NCBI RefSeq assembly: GCF_011742165.1
Contig: NZ_JAAQTO010000015.1
Span: 1-41,264, forward strand
Direction: 5' to 3'
From: Billgrantia bachuensis
GTDB taxonomy: Bacteria; Pseudomonadota; Gammaproteobacteria; Pseudomonadales; Halomonadaceae
Length of the DNA stretch: 41,264 nucleotides
Shown here one piece after another: positions 15,465 to 23,682 of the stretch (the first letter of the stretch is position 1; each line of letters begins with the position of its first letter). Under the pieces are notes generated by a model. The model did not search any database. It was not told the origin of the DNA and was given only the letters and a program-made list of their open reading frames with translations. A program made the translations under genes and the position numbers.

Positions 15465-16943
15465 ATGGAACAAATCGAACAGGTACAACTCACCGCGTCG
15501 CACTGGGTCTTCCTTCTGGTGATCCTGGCGATCTTCATTTCCATCGGCTTCCGCAAGGGTGTCATCATTCCTTCCATTGCCGGTATCTTCATGCTGGGCC
15601 TGTTGGCCGAAGCGCCCCACGATGGCGGGCTCAACCAACTGATCTTCGCCGTTCAGGTAGTCTTCCGTGCCCTGCTCAATGCCGGCAACGAACTCTTCGA
15701 CATCATGCTGGTCATTGCGCTGATGGTGGCCATGCTCAAGTCTCTGCAGCACCAGGGCGCCGATCGCTTGATGGTGGCACCGATGAAGAAACTAATGGTC
15801 GGTCCCTGGACTGCGTTTTTCGCCCTTGGCGTTACCATGTATCTCGCCGCTGCCTTCTTCTGGCCCACACCGGCCGTGGCCCTGGTCGGCACCGTCCTGA
15901 TCCCTGTCGCCATGCAGGTGGGCCTGCCGGCCATCGGCGCGGCCATGGCGGTCAATCTGTTCGGTCATGGCATGGCGCTTTCCGCTGATCCGGTGATCCA
16001 GGGCGCCAGCCGCCTGACCGCCGGTGCCGCGGGTATCGAGACCTCGGCGCTAATCCCCTACACCTTGCTGTTCTCATTGGTGGTAGGCGCCGTGGCAATT
16101 ACTCTCGCCTGCCTGCATCTACGTCGTGACATGCGCTCCGGCGCCCTGGAAACCCCCAAGAGCGATGCAGTCTTCGCACCTCGCTCGGCAGGAGCCGCCG
16201 CCGTCCAGGCCGATACGATCAATGAAGAGAACGAACCGGCTGCCGGTCCCTATGCGCGCCTCTTTGCCATCGCCGTGCCGGCGATCCTGCTTGGCATTGC
16301 GGGACTGATGATCTACCGCGCCCTGTTTCTGCCCGACCAGGCGATTCGCGGCGGCGGAGCCACGGCGCTGCTGGGCGGCACGGCCACTTTGCTGCTTGTG
16401 CTCTCCTCGCTCGCTTCCCACGGCCACCATGCCCTGGATGGCATCAGCACCTATACCCGTGAAGGCTTCTTCTTCGCCATCAAGATCTTCGCCCCAATCA
16501 TCCCCATCGCCGGCTTCTTCTTCCTCGGCCACCCCGAGCACTCCGCCCAGGTCATCGGTGCCAATGCCGCCGGCTACCTATTCGATATCGGCCACAATAT
16601 CGGCCATTACATCGATGGCAACGTCTTCCTGCTGGCCTTCGGCATGGCCTTCATCGGCCTGCTCTCAGGCATGGATGGCTCGGGTTTCTCCGGCCTGCCA
16701 TTGGTGGGCTCGCTGTCCGGTGCGCTGGGCACCGGTGCCGGGGTCGATGTGCATGTGCTGGCGGCCCTGGGCCAGGTGGCGGCCATTTTCGCCGGTGGTG
16801 GCACGCTGGCTGCCTGGGCCTTCGGCGTGGCAGCAGATGCTGGTATCGCAGGCGTCAGCCCAGCGGCACTGGTGCGACGCAACTTCGTGCCGGTGATTTC
16901 CGGCATCGTCGTGGCTGCGTTCCTTGCCATCCTGCTGATGTAA
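15465..16943 (+). CDS. Large inner-membrane permease (ion-transporter-superfamily-like)
   Basis: A 492-residue protein with about 12 hydrophobic segments in two halves joined by a hydrophilic loop near residues 220-265. Glycine- and proline-rich re-entrant-type stretches (ALSADPVIQGASRL; GLLSGMDGSGFSGLPLVGSLSGALGTGAG) recall carboxylate and Na+/H+ antiporters of the ion transporter superfamily (DcuC/NhaC/CitMHS-like), but I cannot assign the family firmly. AAGG lies 6 nt before the ATG. Its location between the CHR pair and a porin under the same palindrome regulon suggests uptake of the pathway substrate, probably an organic anion. Confidence 0.8.
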   Translation: MEQIEQVQLTASHWVFLLVILAIFISIGFRKGVIIPSIAGIFMLGLLAEAPHDGGLNQLIFAVQVVFRALLNAGNELFDIMLVIALMVAMLKSLQHQGADRLMVAPMKKLMVGPWTAFFALGVTMYLAAAFFWPTPAVALVGTVLIPVAMQVGLPAIGAAMAVNLFGHGMALSADPVIQGASRLTAGAAGIETSALIPYTLLFSLVVGAVAITLACLHLRRDMRSGALETPKSDAVFAPRSAGAAAVQADTINEENEPAAGPYARLFAIAVPAILLGIAGLMIYRALFLPDQAIRGGGATALLGGTATLLLVLSSLASHGHHALDGISTYTREGFFFAIKIFAPIIPIAGFFFLGHPEHSAQVIGANAAGYLFDIGHNIGHYIDGNVFLLAFGMAFIGLLSGMDGSGFSGLPLVGSLSGALGTGAGVDVHVLAALGQVAAIFAGGGTLAAWAFGVAADAGIAGVSPAALVRRNFVPVISGIVVAAFLAILLM

Positions 16944-17012
16944 CTGGCGACCTACCGTGTACACACGCCGAGAGCTATCAGCGTGCTAAAGATGGGTCAA
17001 GCCATGAGCATC

Positions 17013-17024
17013 TTGGTACACCAT
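17013..17024. promoter_or_regulatory. Putative GntR-type operator upstream of the DcaP-like porin
   Basis: TTGGTACACCAT, one mismatch from the island palindrome, lies about 335 bp before the porin start. The 416-bp gap 16944-17359 also holds a TTATAAG stretch near 17046 that could be a -10 and a 6-bp inverted repeat ACTGAC/GTCAGT (17073-17090). No gene is apparent in it. Confidence 0.55.
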
Positions 17025-17359
17025 ATGCCATTAGCATCTACTGGCTTATAAGAGCAGCGCTGTTCACCTCTCACTGACTTACCTGTCAGTCCGCCAACAC
17101 CCAGGTCGGCCCGCTGGTTCCGCAACATCGCCATGCCATTGGAGCCGGGTCGACCTGGATAACGACACAAGCCAACAGGCAACCGCTGCGAAACGCAGCC
17201 AAGTTTTCGTCGATGCCCAACATCGAGGAAGGGGATGTTTTTGCCAACAAAAGGAGCCCCGAGAGAGCGCCGTAATTACTCGAACCCTCCCGGGCGCATC
17301 GAAGCCATGTTTCGAAACGCTCGGGCAGGACAACCAAGCAGACCGCAAAGGACCAGACA

Positions 17360-18493
17360 GTGAAAAAACACAACAACGTCAAGCAGATTGCTATTTTCAC
17401 CTTCGGCACCATGACGCTGGCCGTCTCCGCAGGCACGCTCGCTTACGAGCTCGAAGCGGGAGATACGACTGCGTCCATTTATGGCTACGTCAAGCTGGAT
17501 GTGATCTACGATTTCGATAACGAACTGGGCGATACGGTCGATCGCTCCGCCCCGCGCCTGGAGGGGGAGGAGGGGTCCGATGGCCATTTCACCACGCATG
17601 CGCGCGAAAGCCGCATCGGCTTTGGCACATCCACCCCAGTCGCAGGCAGTGATCTTGAAACCACCATCGAAGGGGATTTCTACGATGATGGTTCCGCCTT
17701 TCGGCTACGTCATGCTTATGGCGAATGGAACCACCTGCTGGCCGGCCAGACCTGGACCAACTTCGCGGGTTTCGTCTCCAGCACGCCCCTGATCTCCTTT
17801 ACCGGTCCGACCGGCCGGCCCGCTGTGGAGCGCCAGCCTCAGCTCCGCTATACCTCAGGCAAGCTCTCCATGGCGCTGGAGAATCCAGCCGATGAAGGCG
17901 GTCAGGTGTCGGCTCCCGGCGCCAAGAGTCAACTGCCCGACGTCACGCTTCGCTATACCGAAACTGCAGGCACCTTTCACTATTCCTTCTCGGGGGTCGC
18001 CCGCTATCTGGAATTCGATAGTGCCGGCCTTGAAATACCTGCCAACCAGGACAGCGCGCTGGGTTGGGGCTTGGGCTTGGAAGCCGCCCTGCTGGTGGGC
18101 GACGCTCTGACACTTCGCGGCGCCCTGACCCATGGTGATGGCATCGGAGGCTATAATCAGGGCAACCCGCAGATTGCGCCCGCCTTTGCCACGGCAGAAG
18201 GTGAGCTGGAAACCATCGAGGCCACCGGAGGCACTTTGGGCGCAAGCCTTGCCGTAGGCCCAGGTTCCCTCAACGCCGCCTACAGCCGGATCACAGCCGA
18301 CCTCGACAGCAATCCCGCCTTCGCAACCAACGACGATACCTATGAAGCCGCCTGGATCAACTATATCTGGTCGCCGACACAGAGCGAGAGCATCACGTAC
18401 GGCATCGAAGCCAACTGGAACAAGCGCGAGACGGTGGACGGCCGTGAGGGCGATGCCTCTCGCGTGCAGGCGATGGTGATGTATAGCTTCTAA
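17360..18493 (+). CDS. DcaP-like outer-membrane porin
   Basis: A 377-residue protein starting at GTG with an AAAGGA site 7 nt upstream. Residues 1-28 form a signal peptide ending SAGTLA, followed by a mature N-terminus with SIYGYVKLDVIYDFDNE, the DcaP-family opening strand. The remainder alternates as beta strands and ends in MVMYSF with a terminal Phe, as outer-membrane barrels do. DcaP porins are trimers that admit dicarboxylates and related anions. With an upstream operator it is probably the outer-membrane entry for the island's substrate. Confidence 0.87.
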   Translation: MKKHNNVKQIAIFTFGTMTLAVSAGTLAYELEAGDTTASIYGYVKLDVIYDFDNELGDTVDRSAPRLEGEEGSDGHFTTHARESRIGFGTSTPVAGSDLETTIEGDFYDDGSAFRLRHAYGEWNHLLAGQTWTNFAGFVSSTPLISFTGPTGRPAVERQPQLRYTSGKLSMALENPADEGGQVSAPGAKSQLPDVTLRYTETAGTFHYSFSGVARYLEFDSAGLEIPANQDSALGWGLGLEAALLVGDALTLRGALTHGDGIGGYNQGNPQIAPAFATAEGELETIEATGGTLGASLAVGPGSLNAAYSRITADLDSNPAFATNDDTYEAAWINYIWSPTQSESITYGIEANWNKRETVDGREGDASRVQAMVMYSF

Positions 18494-18537
18494 GCTCCGG
18501 CAAGACGCGTTATCCACGTGATACTGCGTTACCCCTT

Positions 18538-18559
18538 CCCCGCCCTCTGGGCGGGGTTT
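18538..18559 (+). terminator. Intrinsic terminator of the porin gene
   Basis: A perfect 8-bp stem CCCCGCCC/GGGCGGGG with a TCT loop (18538-18556), followed by TTTC, 44 bp after the porin stop. Confidence 0.8.
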
Positions 18560-18710
18560 CATTCTGCATTCATGGCAATGACGATACCGCGCACTGCACG
18601 GCAGGCCTTGACACCCTGCCACGCATCGTCATGAATGAGGCGCATAAGAACGAGCTGCGCAAGCGCTACTGGAATACCTATTGTCAGAGCTCTGCTTGTC
18701 CCAGGCATGA

Positions 18711-18734
18711 CCGGCCGGAGTCCCCTCCGGCCGG
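18711..18734. terminator. Strong GC hairpin after the Gate-domain gene
   Basis: A perfect 10-bp stem CCGGCCGGAG/CTCCGGCCGG with a 4-nt loop lies 11 bp beyond the minus-strand stop at 18746. There is no T-run on either side; it may act as a rho-assisted end or 3' stabiliser between convergent genes. Confidence 0.5.
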
Positions 18735-18745
18735 CAGCATCGCTC

Positions 18746-19849
18746 CTACACCACCAGCGGGGTGATGAAGAAGGCGATCAGGAACGCCGTCGCCAGGCGC
18801 ATGACGATGCCCAGCACGGCGGCACCCATGGCCTCGCGCTCGGATAGGTCGGAGCTTTCCGCCCACACTACCGGCACCTGGCCGAATACGGCGGAGAGCG
18901 GCAGGCCCGAGGAAGCCAGCACGAAGGAGCCTACCACCAGCGAAGGATCGAGTTCGGCGGCAATGCTCTGCAGCTGGCCCATGGCCAGGGTCGGGCTCAC
19001 CAGCACTGACAACACCCCGGTTTCCGGGTGGATGTTGAACAGCAGCATGACCTTGCCGAGCCCCGCCTCGATCGGCGCCCAGATGCCGATGTAATCGAGT
19101 ACGCCGATCACGGCGAAGACCAGTGCCACGGCGGGAATCAGGATCAGCAACAGCAGCTCGACGCCCTCCCGCGCCGCGCTGAACAGCGTGGGCATGAAGT
19201 CGCGATCGGGAGTGAAGGTCGGCAGGTGACCGATCTCGACCCGCTTGACGTCTCTATAGAGCACCTTCGACAGGATCAGCGGCACGATCACCAGGGGCAG
19301 GAACACCGCCAGCAGCACCACGGCAAAGACATTTACACCGGCAAAGGTCAGCGCCATCAACCCCAGCATGAAGGTGGAGAACGACTGCTGCGACTGCACC
19401 ATGGTGGCCACGGCCAGCTTCTGCTCGTCCTTGGTGGCACCCGCCTTCTTCAGGATCGGCCCGGAGATCTTACCCGCCGCGTTGATGTCGCCGAAGATGT
19501 TGTAGACACTAGGGATGATTACCGCCGGGTTGACGCCTAACAGCTTCATGGCCGGCACGAAGATGCGAACCAGCGCGTCGGTGAAGCCCAGCCGCTCCAG
19601 TAGCCGGCCAATGATCACGCTGACAATGATCGCCGTGCCAACCACACCGGTGAGGAAGACGTCGACCACCACGGGTCGCACAGTATCGAGAATCGAGTTG
19701 AACAGGCCAGAAAGGCTGGTCGGAGAGAGCAGCAGCATCAGCAGACAGATGCACAGCAGTACGATGCCAACCACTTCGATGCGCTTCCATGCCCGCTTGC
19801 TCGCAGGCAGGGCGGGTTTCGCTTCAGGGGTAGTGATTGAGGTCTTCAT
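18746..19849 (-). CDS. Gate/nucleoside-recognition domain membrane protein
   Basis: A 367-residue membrane protein with about nine hydrophobic segments. The Gate-type segments (TGVVGTAIIVSVIIGRLLERLGF near residue 70, conserved SVYNIFGDINAAGKI near 115, and a second set from about 220) match the YjiH/SpmA-like group of nucleoside-recognition proteins. A GAGG site lies 7 nt before the start. It lies 83 bp after the NIF3-like gene on the same strand. The transport substrate of such proteins is mostly unknown. Here it might move a pathway compound across the inner membrane. Confidence 0.8.
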   Translation of the reverse strand: MKTSITTPEAKPALPASKRAWKRIEVVGIVLLCICLLMLLLSPTSLSGLFNSILDTVRPVVVDVFLTGVVGTAIIVSVIIGRLLERLGFTDALVRIFVPAMKLLGVNPAVIIPSVYNIFGDINAAGKISGPILKKAGATKDEQKLAVATMVQSQQSFSTFMLGLMALTFAGVNVFAVVLLAVFLPLVIVPLILSKVLYRDVKRVEIGHLPTFTPDRDFMPTLFSAAREGVELLLLILIPAVALVFAVIGVLDYIGIWAPIEAGLGKVMLLFNIHPETGVLSVLVSPTLAMGQLQSIAAELDPSLVVGSFVLASSGLPLSAVFGQVPVVWAESSDLSEREAMGAAVLGIVMRLATAFLIAFFITPLVV

Positions 19850-19932
19850 GTCGGTGCCTCTGTTGTTTTTAGTGGGCCTTGTTTTTGATCGGACGCTTGT
19901 GGATAACTTGTGTCCATTCTGTCATTAACTGT

Positions 19933-20955
19933 CTAGGTTTCGCTCAATGCATGCTTGCCCAACAGGTGGCTTGACGCCATCTCCCGGGCATAAGCCTGCA
20001 TTGCCTCATTGCCTACCCGGCGCACCGGCGTGGAGGTGACCCGGTCGCGGAACAGCACCACCTCGACCCCCTCCAGCAGCTCGTCGAGAGCGTGGGCCAG
20101 GGGCAGCCCGTTCTCCAGAATCTCCATCACGTGGCAGTTGCCAACCAGGAAGTTGAGCCCCAGCTCACGGGCCGTCTCGATCAGCTCATGCCCGGCGTAG
20201 ACGCGGCTGATCGAAGCCAGCACGGTATCAACATCGGGGTTCTCGTCCACGGCCTGGCGCAGGTTCTCCGGCGAGAAGCCGGTATGCGGGAAGATGTGCA
20301 GCACGTTCTCGACCCGGCTGTCGCGCTCGCCGAGGTGGATGAAGCCGCGGGTCTCCACGCTGGTTTCGCGAATCTCCTCGATGCCGCGCACTAGGCGCTC
20401 TTCGGCCAGCAGGGCGTGATCCTGGTCCAGGGCCATGAAGCCGTCCAGACGGTCGAGAATGTCGCCAAGGGTGGCTATACCCGGCAGCGCGCGACCCACG
20501 AACATGATATTGCCATGCACGCCGCCGTAAGAAATGCTGCCTTTCAGCACCTTGTGACCGTGCAGGTAGGGAATGCCGGGGTGCAGGCCATGAAAGGCCT
20601 CGTGGCACTCCAGCCCCGCCACGTCGTAGAGGTCGAGATAGTTCTTCAGCGTCACCCCACCGCAGCTGGCGGCATCGGCGATGGGGTGATGCGCCACGAC
20701 GGCATCCACGCCGGTGGCGCCCGCCAGTTCGATCACCAGCTCGGTCATGGTCATGCATACGGCGATCTTCTTCACTTCCTTGTTCGGGTCACCGTAGATC
20801 AGCCCCGGGATTTCCAGCACTTCCTTGCCGTAGATGCCGGAGGACTTCAAAATCACGAAGGGATGATCCCCCCGCTTCACCTCCTCCATGGACGACACCG
20901 TCCTGCCGCCCGTGATCACGCTCATCGCATTGACGATATCCGCTACCTTGGCCAT
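19933..20955 (-). CDS. NIF3-like dinuclear-metal protein
   Basis: A 340-residue protein resembling the NIF3/YbgI family. VDAVVAHHPIAD near residue 85 corresponds to the first metal-binding histidines. The segment GLECHEAFHGLHPGIPYLHGHK near 118 is unusually His-rich, and the C-terminal VGNCHVMEILENGLPLAHAL matches the family's H-x2-E second metal site. The N-terminal 35 residues are atypical. NIF3 proteins form toroidal hexamers with two metals and are poorly defined hydrolases. Placement in a catabolic regulon suggests this branch is a pathway enzyme, perhaps a hydrolase. It is preceded by an AGAGGAGAG site and a terminator-like hairpin at 20993-21045. Confidence 0.75.
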   Translation of the reverse strand: MAKVADIVNAMSVITGGRTVSSMEEVKRGDHPFVILKSSGIYGKEVLEIPGLIYGDPNKEVKKIAVCMTMTELVIELAGATGVDAVVAHHPIADAASCGGVTLKNYLDLYDVAGLECHEAFHGLHPGIPYLHGHKVLKGSISYGGVHGNIMFVGRALPGIATLGDILDRLDGFMALDQDHALLAEERLVRGIEEIRETSVETRGFIHLGERDSRVENVLHIFPHTGFSPENLRQAVDENPDVDTVLASISRVYAGHELIETARELGLNFLVGNCHVMEILENGLPLAHALDELLEGVEVVLFRDRVTSTPVRRVGNEAMQAYAREMASSHLLGKHALSET

Positions 20956-20992
20956 CGGCTCTCTCCTCTATTCCGGTCGCAACCTCGACCAC

Positions 20993-21045
20993 AAAAAAAC
21001 CGCCAGCACAGCGGGAGGCCTTTGACTCCCACTGCGCTGACGGTC
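20993..21045 (-). terminator. Strong intrinsic terminator or attenuator before the NIF3-like gene
   Basis: On the minus strand a long imperfect stem (about 18 bp, CCGTCAGCGCAGTGGGAG against CTCCCGCTGTGCTGGCGG) ends in seven T's. It lies after the DUF2294-like gene and only 38 bp before the NIF3-like start. Either the downstream genes need read-through, or a promoter overlaps this stretch. Confidence 0.85.
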
Positions 21046-21133
21046 TCGAGCACTCGTCCTGTCAGGGCGAGTTCACATCACCAGTCAACGGTCTTTCCTG
21101 TACGGACTTGCGGCCTATGCCCTGACGTCGGGG

Positions 21134-21517
21134 TCAGAGGTAGTCGCGCACGTCTCGTTGCAACAACACCACGGTAGCGGAAAGCTCAGCCTGCGCGTCG
21201 TAGTCCTTGAAGATGGAAACGATCTCGAAGCCGTACTTCTCTACCAGCAGTTGCTTGAATTCGTTCTTGAAGCCCTTGATCAAATAGTGGTCGGCCAGTT
21301 CGCTCACGTTGCTGTTCAGCGTATTCAGATACGCCAGCGAGGGAACCCGCTTGTGCAGCGCGACGATGAGTATCTTGTCACCCTGCACATCGACCTTCTG
21401 GCGCACCACACCGATACCGAAGATACGATGGTTGACCTCGTTGTAGTCCTTGATCAGTTCCTGCTTGAACTGCCCCAGTGAATGGGTGCCCGGAGAATGA
21501 CTGTCCAAGGCGCTCAT
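21134..21517 (-). CDS. DUF2294-like small protein
   Basis: A 127-residue soluble protein that resembles the DUF2294 family: an N-terminal helix (FKQELIKDYNEVNHRIFGIG), a strand with DGKI-like VDVQGDKILIVALH, a helix LIKGFKNEFKQLLVEKYGFEIVSI, and a final strand AELSATVVLLQ. No function is established that I can name. It starts 37 bp downstream of an island operator and has a well-formed promoter, so it is the promoter-proximal gene of the unit running towards the NIF3-like and Gate-domain genes. Confidence 0.75.
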   Translation of the reverse strand: MSALDSHSPGTHSLGQFKQELIKDYNEVNHRIFGIGVVRQKVDVQGDKILIVALHKRVPSLAYLNTLNSNVSELADHYLIKGFKNEFKQLLVEKYGFEIVSIFKDYDAQAELSATVVLLQRDVRDYL

Positions 21518-21553
21518 GGTCTACCTCGCATCGGCTCGGCTGGCTCTCACCAC

Positions 21554-21565
21554 CTGGTATACCAA
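21554..21565. promoter_or_regulatory. Putative GntR-type operator of the DUF2294/NIF3 unit
   Basis: CTGGTATACCAA lies 37 bp upstream of the start at 21517 and just downstream of the promoter at 21581-21609, a repression position. Confidence 0.7.
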
Positions 21566-21580
21566 TATCGTACGTCACTG

Positions 21581-21609
21581 AGGTTAGCCAACCGGTAAAA
21601 ACCTGTCAA
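21581..21609 (-). promoter_or_regulatory. Candidate sigma70 promoter of the DUF2294/NIF3 unit
   Basis: On the minus strand TTGACA (21604-21609) and TAACCT (21581-21586) have a 17-bp spacer. A 14-bp perfect palindrome AATAATCGATTATT (21615-21628) lies directly upstream of the -35 and could be an activator site. The 400-bp gap 21518-21917 holds this promoter, two operators and no gene. Confidence 0.65.
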
Positions 21610-21836
21610 CCAGGAATAATCGATTATTCACCTCATTACCGATGTCGGGCAGTAGTGGTATCAAGCTACCGATAGGCCTAAGAAAACCCTGCAGGCTCGC
21701 CTTCTCGAAAATTGATATGTCTCGAATCGCTGTCGAGAGTCCGGCCGACAGAAGCCGACTCGCTCCCGCTTGCATAGATGCTTGGCACTGGTGACGACTC
21801 GCATACATTTAGTTGACGGCCTCTCAATTTTGGCAC

Positions 21837-21848
21837 ATGGTATACCAT
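21837..21848. promoter_or_regulatory. Putative GntR-type operator of ferredoxin copy 2
   Basis: The perfect palindrome ATGGTATACCAT lies 69 bp upstream of the ferredoxin ATG at 21918. TTGACG occurs at 21813-21818 and TATAGT just after the operator, but their spacing does not make one convincing promoter. Confidence 0.7.
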
Positions 21849-21917
21849 ATAGTTTTGACACGAGTGCAACAAATGCGCCGTGCGAGCCCCGATTCAGCAG
21901 TGAGCCAGGTGAACACT

Positions 21918-22259
21918 ATGCCCCTGATCAAGATCTACAAGGATGGCGAAGTCTTCGAAGGCGACGTCCAGCCCAACACCAATCTGGTGGTGCGTGCCGG
22001 TATCCGCCAGTTTCCCTATCCTCATCTCAGCTACGGCTGCGGCATGGGCAAATGTGCCAAGTGCATGTGTAAGGTGGTCAAGGGCGGCGAAGCGCTGCCT
22101 GAACCCAACTGGAAAGAGAAGAAAATGCTCGGCAGCCGGCTCGAACAGGGCTACCGGCTGGCCTGCCAGTTGTGGGTTGAAGAGGATCTGGAACTGGCCC
22201 AGGAGAGCCCTGCCGGCACTGTCGGCCAGCCCCGCCCGGGAGCCGCCAAGACATTCTGA
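21918..22259 (+). CDS. [2Fe-2S] ferredoxin, copy 2
   Basis: A 113-residue plant-type ferredoxin. Likely ligands are Cys41, Cys46, Cys49 and Cys83, with an additional Cys51; the motif CGMGKCAKCMCKV is followed by LEQGYRLACQ. The start at 21918 (MPLIKIYKDG) has a CAGGTGA site, and the island operator lies upstream of it; the longer open frame would cover the operator and is not used. It is paralogous to the ferredoxin at 9866 and stands alone in its transcript. A second electron carrier for the diiron enzyme or another redox step is likely. Confidence 0.9.
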   Translation: MPLIKIYKDGEVFEGDVQPNTNLVVRAGIRQFPYPHLSYGCGMGKCAKCMCKVVKGGEALPEPNWKEKKMLGSRLEQGYRLACQLWVEEDLELAQESPAGTVGQPRPGAAKTF

Positions 22260-22286
22260 GCAGCCCTCGCGGCGCATGAATAATCG

Positions 22287-22330
22287 AAAAAAGCGACGCG
22301 CCCCCATGCCAGGCTAGTGAGCGTGTCGCT
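22287..22330 (-). terminator. Terminator of the oadGAB operon
   Basis: On the minus strand AGCGACACGC (22321-22330) pairs with GCGCGTCGCT (22292-22301), followed by six T's. It lies 18 bp after the oadB stop and also separates the convergent ferredoxin gene. Confidence 0.8.
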
Positions 22331-22347
22331 ATTCGGCTCAGGCTCGC

Positions 22348-23676
22348 TCAGCCGAGGTACTTGATCATTACCCCGGCGGCCACCGCCGAACCGATCACGC
22401 CGGCGACGTTGGGCCCCATGGCGTGCATCAGCAGGAAGTTGTGCGGATTGGCCTCGAGCCCCACCTTGTTGGAGACCCGCGCCGCCATCGGCACCGCCGA
22501 GACGCCTGCCGAGCCGATCAGCGGGTTGATCGGCATGTGGCTGACCAGGTTCATCAGCTTGGCCATCAGCACACCGGCCGCGGTACCGATACCGAAGGCC
22601 ACGATCCCCAGCCCCAGGATGCCCAGCGTCTCTACCGCCAGGAAGCTCTCGGCCATCAGCTTGGAGCCCACCGAGAGGCCGAGGAAGATGGTGACGATGT
22701 TGATCAGCGCATTCTGTGCGGTATCGGAGAGGCGCTCGACCACGCCGCATTCGCGCATCAGGTTGCCGAAGCAGAACATGCCGAGCAGCGGCGCAGCGTC
22801 GGGCAGGAACAGCGCCACCAGCAGTAGCAGCGACACCGGGAAGACGATCTTCTCGAGCTTGGACACCGGGCGCAGCTGGGTCATGGCGATCTCGCGCTCG
22901 CGCTGGGTGGTGAGCAATCGCATGATCGGCGGCTGGATCAGCGGCACCAACGCCATGTAGGCGTAGGCCGCCACGGCGATGGCCCCCAGCAACTCCGGGG
23001 CCAGCACGCTCGATACGTAGATCGAGGTGGGACCGTCGGCGCCGCCGATGATGCCGATGGCGGCGGCCTGGTTGAGCGAGAAGTCCATCCAGCCGAGCGC
23101 CGAGAGCCCCACCGCGCCGAGCAGGGTGGCGAAGATGCCGAACTGCGCCGCCGCGCCCAGGAACAGTGTGCGCGGGTTGGCCAGCAGCGGGCCGAAATCG
23201 GTCATCGCCCCGACACCCATGAAGATCACCAGCGGCGCGATGCCGGAGGCGATCGCCACACTGTAGAACTGATACAACATGCCGTTGCCGTAGCCGGCAT
23301 CCATCGCCACGTCGCTGGCCGCCCGATAGGCCTGGGGCGTGATATCGCCATGCAGTGCCGCACTGATGGCGTGGCGCCAGGCGTCGACGGAGGCGCCCGC
23401 AGCCAGGTCCACGTCGAGCACTGCGGCCAGTTGCTCCAGCACGCCGGGGCGCGCCAGGTGCGCGGCCTGCTCGGCCGCCGACAGCGCCAGCCCGGCTTCG
23501 GGGATGTTGGCCAGGATGCCGCCGAAGCCGATCGGTACCAGCAGCAGCGGCTCGAACTTCTTGTAGATGGCCAGGTAGAGCAGCAGCAGGCCGACCGCGA
23601 GCATGACCGCCTGTCCCAGCGTCAGGTTGTAGAGCCCGGAGCCCTCCCACAGGGTCAATAGCTTGTCCATTGGCAT
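22348..23676 (-). CDS. oadB: Oxaloacetate decarboxylase, beta subunit (Na+ pump)
   Basis: A 442-residue integral membrane protein that decarboxylates carboxybiotin and exports Na+. About 10 hydrophobic segments are present, with hallmark motifs [17 protein letters not shown] (central Asp), [13 protein letters not shown] and [23 protein letters not shown]. Sequences of this family are called OadB, GcdB or MmdB by partner. It starts 6 bp after oadA. Together with the alpha and gamma subunits it turns oxaloacetate into pyruvate plus CO2. The aspartate dehydrogenase of the island could supply oxaloacetate, but no island operator precedes this operon. Confidence 0.93.
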   Translation of the reverse strand: MPMDKLLTLWEGSGLYNLTLGQAVMLAVGLLLLYLAIYKKFEPLLLVPIGFGGILANIPEAGLALSAAEQAAHLARPGVLEQLAAVLDVDLAAGASVDAWRHAISAALHGDITPQAYRAASDVAMDAGYGNGMLYQFYSVAIASGIAPLVIFMGVGAMTDFGPLLANPRTLFLGAAAQFGIFATLLGAVGLSALGWMDFSLNQAAAIGIIGGADGPTSIYVSSVLAPELLGAIAVAAYAYMALVPLIQPPIMRLLTTQREREIAMTQLRPVSKLEKIVFPVSLLLLVALFLPDAAPLLGMFCFGNLMRECGVVERLSDTAQNALINIVTIFLGLSVGSKLMAESFLAVETLGILGLGIVAFGIGTAAGVLMAKLMNLVSHMPINPLIGSAGVSAVPMAARVSNKVGLEANPHNFLLMHAMGPNVAGVIGSAVAAGVMIKYLG

Positions 23677-23682
23677 CGACCC

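Noticed and set aside
21813..21917. N-terminal extension of ferredoxin 2
   Set aside because: It would place the operator inside the coding region; the Met at 21918 has a ribosome site and matches ferredoxin length.
3992..22259. Genomic island inserted by an integrase
   Set aside because: No integrase, transposase, direct repeat or base-composition break was visible at the borders, so horizontal arrival is only a guess.
22151..23650. 499-codon minus-strand open frame
   Set aside because: Alternate frame of oadB; Arg/Gly/Ala-rich shadow.
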